Source: an uncultured Saprospiraceae bacterium (lineage in GTDB: Bacteria; Bacteroidota; Bacteroidia; Chitinophagales; Saprospiraceae). From it: 9,242 nucleotides of DNA. Positions 1-5,830 of this stretch are shown one piece after another. A program made the translations under genes and the position numbers. The stretch covers positions 1 to 9,242 of the forward strand of contig CALGLY010000373.1 in NCBI GenBank assembly GCA_937959095.1, read 5' to 3'. Numbering within the stretch: the first letter of the stretch is position 1; the number at the start of each line of letters is the position of its first letter. The notes under the pieces are model-generated. The model did not search any database, was not told the DNA's origin, and saw only the letters and a program-made list of their open reading frames with translations.

Positions 1-135
1 TTTATGACTGCTTCTTTTTCCAGTTTTCTTCGTTCCAAAATCGGGCTTCATAACCAGTTATGTTCCCAATTTTGCGCCTCGAATACTAAAAAAATAAGCT
101 TAGTCAAAATACAAATAAACTTTTGTTACAGTGTA
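1..135. repeat. Miniature inverted-repeat element A (cut by window edge)
   Basis: This stretch holds no credible gene. Bases 10-87 align with bases 174-248 of the neighbouring element B in the same orientation. Shared blocks include GCTTCTTTTTC, TTTTCTTCGTT, AGTTATGT and CGCCT-GAATA; roughly two thirds of positions agree by eye. The right side (about 88-135) reads, on the minus strand, into a subterminal stretch like that of element C: an AAGCTTATTTTT-type block here and AGCTTATTTTT in C. The first bases of the window (TTTATGACTGCTTC) look like the inner end of the matching left arm, so the rest of that arm probably lies before base 1. The right boundary near 135 is inferred from where element B begins. 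Confidence 0.5.
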
Positions 136-298
136 CTAGTGCATCAATCCATAAATAATTTTCAACTTTATCGGCTTCTTTTTCTGATTTTCTTCGTTGT
201 TCGTCGGTTACAGAGCTAGTTATGTGCCCTTCTTACGCCTTGAATATCAAAAGACAAACTCCCTAAAGTTGAAAATTACTTACGGATTGATCCACCAG
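136..298. repeat. Miniature inverted-repeat element B (MITE-like, 35-bp arms)
   Basis: Left arm 136-170 (starts CTAGTGCATCAATCC) and right arm 264-298 (ends GGATTGATCCACCAG) are inverted repeats, 31 of 35 positions matching by hand. The whole 163 bases could fold into one long hairpin. No open reading frame worth calling lies inside, so it cannot move by itself. The interior (174-248) is a diverged direct copy of element A, and its GCTTCTTTTTC block recurs as GCTTCTTTTCC on the minus strand of element C. I could not find a clean target duplication at its ends. It sits directly upstream of the kinase gene, and its right arm contributes the TTG of a possible promoter. Confidence 0.7.
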
Positions 299-318
299 TT
301 AAATTAAGGTATTATTTG
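287..318 (+). promoter_or_regulatory. Possible Bacteroidota-type promoter of the kinase gene
   Basis: TTG at 287-289, a 20-base gap and TATTATTTG at 310-318 approximate the Bacteroidota sigma-ABfr pattern (TTG, about 17-23 bases, TAnnTTTG). The -7 part has one extra base compared with the consensus. The predicted transcript would start about 10 bases before the ATG at 335. The TTG lies inside the right arm of element B. This is a pattern match only. Confidence 0.35.
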
Positions 319-334
319 AATACATCTATCCAAA

Positions 335-2725
335 ATGAAATTTCAAAAACTGTTGTTTTGCTTGAGTGTACTCTCCACCATGCTTGTCGCTTGTAGTGAA
401 ACAACAGAGCATACTCCCATTGCAAAAGCAGGACGCATAGACATTAGCAAGCATGAATTTATTGAAAATCCTTACGTAACTTTAGATGGAGCATGGGATT
501 TTTATTGGAATGAGCTACTTACCCCACAGCAAATAGCGACTGGTACATATGATTCAGCACCTATTAACGTCCCAATTAGTTGGGCCAATACTAAGGATAG
601 TGTATTACCAAATTTTGGCTATGCTACTTATCAGCTAAAAGTAAAAGCTCCATCGAATGCTCCTCGCCTTGTTTTCCAAACAAAATTTATAGCATCTAAC
701 TGTAAGATTTATATTGATGATGCATTAATAATGCAGCAAGGAGATGTAGGGAAGAGGGTAAAGGAAAGCTCTTATAACTCCATGCCAATACATCTAGAAT
801 TGCCGCCGGTGCAAGATAGTTTTAGGATTACGATTCAAGTATCTAATTTTAAAACCAATAGATCAGGGCTTCTATATCATACTTTTCTAGGGGATGAACA
901 TATCGCAACAAAAGGGCAAAAGCAACAGATTTTTTATGGACTCGCCTTTTGGGGCGGCACGTTTTTTATCGCTCTTTTATTAATAGGTTGTTATTTTATT
1001 TTTTCTGTCAATGAAAGTATTATTTACCTGGGGTTAGCATTTCTGAGTTTCGGCTATTGGCGTACCTCTGCTGACATGAAAATCTTTAATATTTTCTTTA
1101 TTGATTTTGATTGGGAATGGTCTATTCGTTTGGAGTTGCTTGGGGTTATATTGACTTTTTTTTTCTTAGCAGGTTCTATGGAAAAATTTTACACGACATA
1201 TGCCCCAAAAGTCTTCGCCATCATTCTTCAAAGTGTACAACTTATTTTTGTGGTTTTGGTACTTATTGCTCCTATAACATGGGTATTTGAACTAATTTTC
1301 TACCATTTATTCGTTGTCTTTGCTAGTATTGTTTACATGTCCATTATCATTAAAAGAGCGATTAAGGATAAGAGACACAATATTTGGTTTGTATTAGTTG
1401 CATTAATAACTACCGCGCTAGCTAGCTCCATCTATGTGGTAATGGATATATTCTATCATCAGGGAGATAGTATTTATTTTCTACTAGAGTTTCTCTTTTT
1501 AGGTAGTTTATTGTTAATGGTCTTATATCAGCAGTTTTCAAACATTGTTAAACTAGGACAAAAAGCCAACGCTGCTATAGAAGCAAAAGAACGTTTCCTT
1601 TCTGTCATTAGTCATGAAATGCGTACTCCTATGAACGGTATTCTTGTAGTAAGTGATTTACTAGAAAAAACACCGCTCAATGAGGAGCAACAGGGTTATA
1701 TTACAACCCTACAATCCAGTGGAAAAAACCTTACTGCACTTATCGAAGACTTATTGGATAATACTCGAATAAAAGAAGGTAAATTACAAATACAGCATAA
1801 AGTATTTGATGTTCATGCCCTATTTCAGGAGACCATCCATGTATGTCATCTATTATTAGATCAAAAACATGTCGTACTTAGGCTTCACTTGGACGAAAAT
1901 GCCCCAAGAAAAGCAATTGGAGATAGTAAGCGGATAAAACAAGTATTAGATAACTTAATTGATAATGCCATAAAATTTACGGAAGATGGCAGCGTAGATG
2001 TATTCGTATCAGCCCAAGCAATCGACGATGACCAGTTCACCTTGCAATGTAACGTAAAAGACACTGGTATTGGCATTGAAACTACAGTACAAAACGAAAT
2101 ATTTGAGCAATTTTCACAGGCAAATAGCAACCTCAATAGAGAATATGGTGGCATAGGACTTGGTCTATCTATATGCAAACAACTCGTAGACCTGATGAAA
2201 GGGAACATAAGTGTGGAGAGTGAAAAGGGAAAAGGATCTGTTTTTAGTTTTGAAGTACCACTGAATCGATGCAAAGAACGAATAAACGAAATACCAAAAT
2301 CGCCACCTCTAGCCGAAGAGAACCAAGCAGAAAAAACACTCCAAATCCTAATAGTAGAAGACAATATGATTAACCTGAAACTATTGGGTGCAGGACTTAA
2401 AAAATTAGGTTATGCCTCTGATAGTGCGGCAAATGGTCGCTTGGGAGTAGAAGCAACGCAAGCACAGGACTATGATCTTATCTTCATGGATGTTCAAATG
2501 CCAGTGATGGATGGTCTAGAAGCAACCCGCCTAATTAAACAGAATAGCACTAACCCACCCCATATCGTTGTCTTGACTGCTAATGCCTTTCCCGAAGACA
2601 AAATCGCTGCCTATGAAGCTGGCGCGGATGGCTTTTTGGCGAAGCCATTTAAGTTAAACACCATTGAAGCTATAATAAAACAACTCGAACAGGATAAACT
2701 GCCTATTTCACCTGCTGCTAAGTAG
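335..2725 (+). CDS. 7TMR-DISM hybrid sensor histidine kinase with receiver domain
   Basis: This is a 796-residue membrane sensor that should autophosphorylate on His and pass the phosphate to its own receiver. Residues 1-19 are a signal peptide ending in a lipobox-like LVAC (Cys20). Residues about 30-195 form an extracytoplasmic domain starting with GAWDFYWNELL, typical of 7TMR-DISM proteins. About seven hydrophobic segments span 199-400. The HisKA domain has the phosphoacceptor His427 in SHEMRTPMNG. The HATPase domain has an N box (Asn540, Asn544), G1 DTGIG (576-580), an F box (FEQF, 590-593) and G2 GGIGLGLS (605-612). The C-terminal receiver (about 669-785) has Asp676, phosphoacceptor Asp719, Thr748 and Lys770. 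All key residues are present, so it should be active. There is no HPt or DNA-binding domain, so the downstream partner must be encoded elsewhere. The ligand is unknown. The ATG start is chosen because the signal peptide begins there. No operon partner is evident. Confidence 0.93.
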   Translation: MKFQKLLFCLSVLSTMLVACSETTEHTPIAKAGRIDISKHEFIENPYVTLDGAWDFYWNELLTPQQIATGTYDSAPINVPISWANTKDSVLPNFGYATYQLKVKAPSNAPRLVFQTKFIASNCKIYIDDALIMQQGDVGKRVKESSYNSMPIHLELPPVQDSFRITIQVSNFKTNRSGLLYHTFLGDEHIATKGQKQQIFYGLAFWGGTFFIALLLIGCYFIFSVNESIIYLGLAFLSFGYWRTSADMKIFNIFFIDFDWEWSIRLELLGVILTFFFLAGSMEKFYTTYAPKVFAIILQSVQLIFVVLVLIAPITWVFELIFYHLFVVFASIVYMSIIIKRAIKDKRHNIWFVLVALITTALASSIYVVMDIFYHQGDSIYFLLEFLFLGSLLLMVLYQQFSNIVKLGQKANAAIEAKERFLSVISHEMRTPMNGILVVSDLLEKTPLNEEQQGYITTLQSSGKNLTALIEDLLDNTRIKEGKLQIQHKVFDVHALFQETIHVCHLLLDQKHVVLRLHLDENAPRKAIGDSKRIKQVLDNLIDNAIKFTEDGSVDVFVSAQAIDDDQFTLQCNVKDTGIGIETTVQNEIFEQFSQANSNLNREYGGIGLGLSICKQLVDLMKGNISVESEKGKGSVFSFEVPLNRCKERINEIPKSPPLAEENQAEKTLQILIVEDNMINLKLLGAGLKKLGYASDSAANGRLGVEATQAQDYDLIFMDVQMPVMDGLEATRLIKQNSTNPPHIVVLTANAFPEDKIAAYEAGADGFLAKPFKLNTIEAIIKQLEQDKLPISPAAK

Positions 2726-2797
2726 TAGTTTTTTGAAGCTATAGACAGCGTTTTCTTAGGCTTTATCGTACTTTTATATGGGCTTCTCTAAAATTTC

Positions 2798-2837
2798 TTA
2801 TTCTTTTACCTTTCGACGCCTATTGAAAGTAGAATAA
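2798..2837 (+). other. Weak hairpin between kinase and barrel genes
   Basis: TTATTC...TAC.TTTC (2798-2814) can pair with GAAAGTAGAATAA (2825-2837) around a 10-base loop, giving about 13 base pairs with small bulges on the left side. It lies about 70 bases after the kinase stop. No clear T-run follows, so a terminator role is uncertain. Confidence 0.25.
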
Positions 2838-2895
2838 AAATATGTTTCATCTTAGTAGTAAGTCAAGTTTGAAGTTTTTACAAAAAAATGCTAAA

Positions 2896-4101
2896 ATGAA
2901 TTTCAAAAATCTACTTCTCTTTTGTTGTTTGCTATTCACTATAGAAGCACTAGCGCAAGCGCCTGGTGTTATGCACTTGCCCTTTCAGATGTCTGATAAA
3001 CGGCAAGGGAAGAAATATCAAGAAGACTTGACGTTTTGGGCCTATCCTTTTCGTGGAGCAGAAGTAGATTTACGTGATTTCAAAAAACGAGTCCCTGAAT
3101 TTCAAGGACCAGATATGCTTTCTATTGTCACGCCTGATTTAGCTCCCTTTGAAAACCCAACCCTTTTACTAGGTTTAATCAAAGGCTTTAAAAATGATGT
3201 AGATGCTTTAGTGATTATGTTGGCAATGAATTATGAACGGGAAAAGGTGACCTTTTTCATTGATAAAACGCTAGATAGAAATTTTATTGATGGCGTTGAA
3301 ATCAAGCAATTAAGTGCGAAGAACAAACCTTATGAAGTGACCTTGTACCCTGAAAAAGGAAATATTTCTCCCCAAAAAATATGGCTAAAAGTGCCGAAAC
3401 CAGTCGAAACAGCAAGTGCTACTAATCGTAGAATACAAGCCAAAACAAAAATCATTGATCAGTTTGCTGTCGGCATACACCTCGGAATTGGAGTAGGGAA
3501 ATTGGATTACATTTTTGATAATTTAGAAAAAGGCTTTCCAACTTGGTACGATGTAGATTATGTTGAAAAGAACGTTGGTTTATCCGTTTCTTATAATACG
3601 CGTCGCTTCCGCTTTGAAGTAAATTCTACCTATCAAAGTTTATTCTATTATACTTCTTATTTGAGAACTCGTTTTGCAGAACGGCAATTTATTTCTCCAG
3701 GATATATTCGAGAAAATATAGAGACCCTAACCAATCAAGATCGCCATAGTAGCGTCAGACAATTTAATTATGGTGCTACTTTAGGGCTTCGATTTCACCT
3801 TGCTGAAGCGATAGAAATTCAACCCTTTATTTCCTATGGACGTATTCACTATGGATCAGGAGAGTATCAGAAAAATCGCTTCGATTCAGAGACGGTATAC
3901 AATTTATCTCCTAGTTCTTTCCTTGAAGGAGGGTTGCGTTTTGAGTTTATGATTAATCAAGCAAACGGCCTCTTCCTAGATGTAATTTATCATCGAAATA
4001 CGTGGCGACCAGAGGGCTATTTTGAAAGTTTTCAATATGAAAATTTAGACCTAAATAATCGGGTATGGAAAGGGAATATTGGTTATCGAATCGGATTTTA
4101 G
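2896..4101 (+). CDS. Outer-membrane beta-barrel protein of unknown function
   Basis: I do not recognise the family. The frame is open from an ATG at 2842, but I prefer the ATG at 2896. The product then begins MNFKNLLLFCCLLF, a normal signal peptide with cleavage before Gln in EALAQAPG, whereas the longer form would put 18 polar residues in front of it. The mature protein is about 380 residues. Its first half (to about residue 160) is a mixed, soluble-looking domain. The second half has alternating hydrophobic/aromatic strands with tyrosine-rich turns and ends in GNIGYRIGF, a terminal Phe typical of barrels inserted by the BAM machinery. This suggests an outer-membrane barrel with a periplasmic N-terminal domain. 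No ligand can be named. The gene follows the kinase by 170 bases on the same strand, but co-transcription is unproven. Its stop overlaps the convergent rluE stop by 4 bases. Confidence 0.75.
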   Translation: MNFKNLLLFCCLLFTIEALAQAPGVMHLPFQMSDKRQGKKYQEDLTFWAYPFRGAEVDLRDFKKRVPEFQGPDMLSIVTPDLAPFENPTLLLGLIKGFKNDVDALVIMLAMNYEREKVTFFIDKTLDRNFIDGVEIKQLSAKNKPYEVTLYPEKGNISPQKIWLKVPKPVETASATNRRIQAKTKIIDQFAVGIHLGIGVGKLDYIFDNLEKGFPTWYDVDYVEKNVGLSVSYNTRRFRFEVNSTYQSLFYYTSYLRTRFAERQFISPGYIRENIETLTNQDRHSSVRQFNYGATLGLRFHLAEAIEIQPFISYGRIHYGSGEYQKNRFDSETVYNLSPSSFLEGGLRFEFMINQANGLFLDVIYHRNTWRPEGYFESFQYENLDLNNRVWKGNIGYRIGF

Positions 4102-4691
4102 GCAATTTGCAATAGACCTCCTTCTAAATTATCGACCTCAATAATTTGCCCTGCTTTCAAGTTGTTGAGTTGAATATTCCCAATTCGTACACGGATTAGA
4201 CGTAAAGTTGGGAATCCGACAACAGCAGTCATTTTGCGAACTTGTCGGAATTTCCCTTCTCTTATTGTTATAGACAACCAGCTTGTAGGGCCATGTCTTT
4301 CGTCTCTTATTTTTTTTGTTCGTGCTTCAAAAACGGGTACAGGATGTAGCTTGTGGGCTTTGCAGGCTAGTGTTTTGTATTTTTTTTGATTTAAGCTTAT
4401 TTCCACTCCCGCTTGTAGTTCTTCTATCGCTTCCGTAGTGATTTCACCATCTACTTGAACGAAATATTCTTTTTCAATTTTTCTGCTTCTTATCTGTTCA
4501 CTTATTTTTCCATCAGTAGTCAGCAATAATAAGCCTTCTGAATTGGCATCTAATCTACCAATTGCCATTGTTCCTTCAGGAAATTCGCCTAGTTCTCCTA
4601 ATAGCTTTTTTCTGCGTTTTGTCTGGTTCGTTATAAACTGAGAAAGATACCCAAAAGGCTTATGAATGATAAAATGGTAATGCTTTGACAT
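4098..4691 (-). CDS. rluE: 23S rRNA pseudouridine synthase, RluE type
   Basis: The 197-residue enzyme should convert a uridine of 23S rRNA to pseudouridine (U2457 in E. coli for RluE). It has the RsuA/RluE-family catalytic motif GRLDANSEGLLLLT with catalytic Asp48. It opens with FIIHKPFGYLSQF, like the start of RluE. The C-terminal stretch PTSWLSITIREGKFRQVRKM, followed by TAVVGFPTLRLIR, is the RluE signature. There is no N-terminal S4 RNA-binding domain, as in RluE and unlike RsuA, RluB and RluF, and the length is usual for that subgroup. The ATG start gives MSKHYHFIIHKP. The gene converges on the barrel gene: the bases TTAG at 4098-4101 serve as TAA here and TAG there. The leader upstream of 4691 runs into element C, so the promoter may overlap that element. 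The target uridine in this organism is inferred from the family. Confidence 0.9.
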   Translation of the reverse strand: MSKHYHFIIHKPFGYLSQFITNQTKRRKKLLGELGEFPEGTMAIGRLDANSEGLLLLTTDGKISEQIRSRKIEKEYFVQVDGEITTEAIEELQAGVEISLNQKKYKTLACKAHKLHPVPVFEARTKKIRDERHGPTSWLSITIREGKFRQVRKMTAVVGFPTLRLIRVRIGNIQLNNLKAGQIIEVDNLEGGLLQIA

Positions 4692-4711
4692 TATTCGATT
4701 GCTTTATGGTG

Positions 4712-4878
4712 TAAGGAATGGTGCAGGAATAAATTTACATTCTTGAGGTAGCTTATTTTTCTTTCCTTTTGGGCTTGAAAAACCGCATATAGCCTTAGCT
4801 ACATAAGGATTTTTCAAGTGTAAAAGGGATGGAAAAGAAGCAGTTCAAAGTGTAAATTTATTTCTGAATTATTCCTAA
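4712..4878. repeat. Miniature inverted-repeat element C with TAA flanks
   Basis: Inverted arms 4712-4739 and 4851-4878 match at 23 of 28 positions, with an unbroken run AATAAATTTACA at the inner end. The inside pairs further: CTTGAAAAA at 4774-4782 with TTTTTCAAG at 4810-4818. The element can therefore fold almost end to end. It begins TAA-GGAATGG and ends ATTCC-TAA, which looks like a 3-base target duplication around a 161-base element. It has no gene. The centre at 4796-4818 matches the minus strand of element D at 5581-5603 in 20 of 23 positions. It sits between the rluE start and the phosphatase gene. Confidence 0.7.
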
Positions 4879-4919
4879 TTCTACATTAAGACTCTACTTA
4901 GAGTCTTAATGTAGAATTA
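4876..4919. repeat. Near-perfect 21-bp palindrome with 2-base centre
   Basis: Bases 4876-4896 and 4899-4919 are exact inverted repeats separated only by CT. The innermost part is AAGACTCTA-CT-TAGAGTCTT. Its outer left end shares the TAA that closes element C, and its right end overlaps the next hairpin by two bases. With such a short centre the tip would open to a small loop. It could be an extra terminator stem, a protein-binding palindrome or a remnant element. Confidence 0.75.
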
Positions 4920-4951
4920 AAGGAGTAGGTAAAAAATAATTTACTCCTTTA
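4918..4951 (-). terminator. Hairpin downstream of the histidine-phosphatase gene
   Basis: TAAAGGAGTA (4918-4927) and TACTCCTTTA (4942-4951) are perfect 10-bp inverted repeats around a 14-base A/T-rich loop, and an inner TAAA/TTTA pair extends the stem. It starts 10 bases after the stop of the minus-strand phosphatase gene, the usual place for an intrinsic terminator. The trailing T-run is poor. Confidence 0.5.
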
Positions 4952-4961
4952 CGCCAGTTTT

Positions 4962-5480
4962 CTAGCTAGAAGTAACGACCGAAAGCTTAGCGTTTCTTGA
5001 ATCTTTGCTTATCGTGACAATGTATAAATTAGAATTGTTATTATCTGCAATATCTTCATATTTATCTTCGCCTAATAGCTTATTGGTAAGCATCGGAGTG
5101 GTATTGGAATGCCCTACAATAAGAATCGTTTTTCCTTTGGTTTGGATCATAAATTCTTCCATATCCATCTTGCTCGGATCGTAAAATTGCAATGCTAGAT
5201 TCTTTGTTTTGGCAGTAGGCGCAGCTGTTTGTTTTGTTCTATTAGTATCTGTGGAGTAGATAACATCAAAGGTTATGTCTTTGAAGTGTCTTGCCCAATT
5301 TTCTGCCCGTTGAAGCCCCTCTTCTGTTAAATCGGGGTTTCGATTCGTCTTATCTGAACGATCTTTTTCAGCATGTCTTATCAGATAATAGGTCGAAAGA
5401 TCTTCTTTCTTTTCCATTTTCGGAGTACAGGATTGAAATACGAATAGCGCTACCAGTATAATTAAGATGATTTTTTTCAT
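4962..5480 (-). CDS. Histidine-phosphatase-family lipoprotein
   Basis: This 172-residue protein belongs to the small single-domain branch of the histidine phosphatase (phosphoglycerate mutase-like) superfamily. Residues 1-17 are a signal peptide with lipobox FQSC (Cys18), so it is probably a lipid-anchored envelope protein. The catalytic motif is LIRHAEK with nucleophile His36. Arg35 and Arg81 (in STDTNRTKQTA) should line the phosphate pocket. The second conserved His is His124 in ILIVGHSNT. All expected residues are present, so activity is likely. SixA, a cytoplasmic phosphohistidine phosphatase, has a similar size, but the lipoprotein signal argues against that role here. The substrate is unknown. 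The ATG start follows from the signal peptide. A terminator-like hairpin lies just downstream. A TATTTTTG box inside the left arm of element D (5533-5540, minus strand) could serve as its -7 element. Confidence 0.85.
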   Translation of the reverse strand: MKKIILIILVALFVFQSCTPKMEKKEDLSTYYLIRHAEKDRSDKTNRNPDLTEEGLQRAENWARHFKDITFDVIYSTDTNRTKQTAAPTAKTKNLALQFYDPSKMDMEEFMIQTKGKTILIVGHSNTTPMLTNKLLGEDKYEDIADNNNSNLYIVTISKDSRNAKLSVVTSS

Positions 5481-5520
5481 ACTATGAAATTACTACTTTT
5501 CAATTTATTCTCCTAAATAG

Positions 5521-5704
5521 TAAGGCGATGTACAAAAATAAACTAGACAATTTATACTGATCCTTTTCCCTCTAATAAATCTTAAAAAAGCCTTATTTAG
5601 CTAGCTATACGTGCCTGCCTGACGACAGACAGGGTTTTTGAAAACTTATTAGAAGAAAAAATATTTAGCCTAAATTGTCTAGTTTATTCTTGTACATCGC
5701 CTAA
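5521..5704. repeat. Miniature inverted-repeat element D (34-bp arms, TAA flanks)
   Basis: Arms 5521-5554 (TAAGGCGATGTAC...) and 5671-5704 (...GTACATCGCCTAA) match inversely at 32 of 34 positions. The pairing continues imperfectly inward, for example TCTAATAA at 5571-5578 with TTATTAGA at 5647-5654, so the whole element can form one hairpin. TAA at 5521-5523 and again at 5702-5704 looks like a 3-base target duplication around 178 bases beginning GG and ending CC. No gene lies inside. The region between the phosphatase and the hydrolase-like gene (5481-5830) consists mainly of this element, plus a short upstream stretch for each gene. Its centre is related to element C in inverted orientation. 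Confidence 0.85.
5614..5633. repeat. REP-like CCTG palindrome inside element D
   Basis: CCTGCCTG (5614-5621) pairs with CAGACAGG (5626-5633), 7 of 8 positions, around ACGA. From memory, it resembles the dispersed GC-rich palindromes of Bacteroidota built on CCTGCC/GGCAGG. It forms the tip of the element D hairpin and is much more GC-rich than its surroundings. Confidence 0.45.
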
Positions 5705-5774
5705 GTCAAATCAGTTTACAACGTATTTTAGGTGCTAGATTATAAACCTGTACCTATTTTCCCATAAAGTAGGC

Positions 5775-5803
5775 TTGAAGTAGATCAAACAAGCTCACCT
5801 TTG
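5775..5803 (+). promoter_or_regulatory. Possible promoter of the hydrolase-like gene
   Basis: TTG at 5775-5777, an 18-base gap and CACCTTTG at 5796-5803 match the Bacteroidota TTG / TAnnTTTG pattern except for the first base of the -7 box. Transcription would begin about 20 bases before the ATG at 5831. Confidence 0.35.
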
Positions 5804-5830
5804 TGAAAAATAATCATCAAGGTTTAAATT

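Noticed and set aside
4..219. A 71-codon plus-strand frame across elements A and B
   Set aside because: It spans the repeated hairpin elements, has no domain or signal and no plausible start context.
1..298. CRISPR array
   Set aside because: There are only two diverged copies with no regular spacers; they are better explained as inverted-repeat elements.
1885..2364. A 159-codon minus-strand frame inside the kinase gene
   Set aside because: It is antisense to the HATPase and linker regions, whose motifs are intact; composition is that of a shadow frame.
2842..2895. Upstream ATG of the barrel gene
   Set aside because: It would add 18 polar residues before an ordinary signal peptide, and it overlaps a TATGTTTC promoter-like box.
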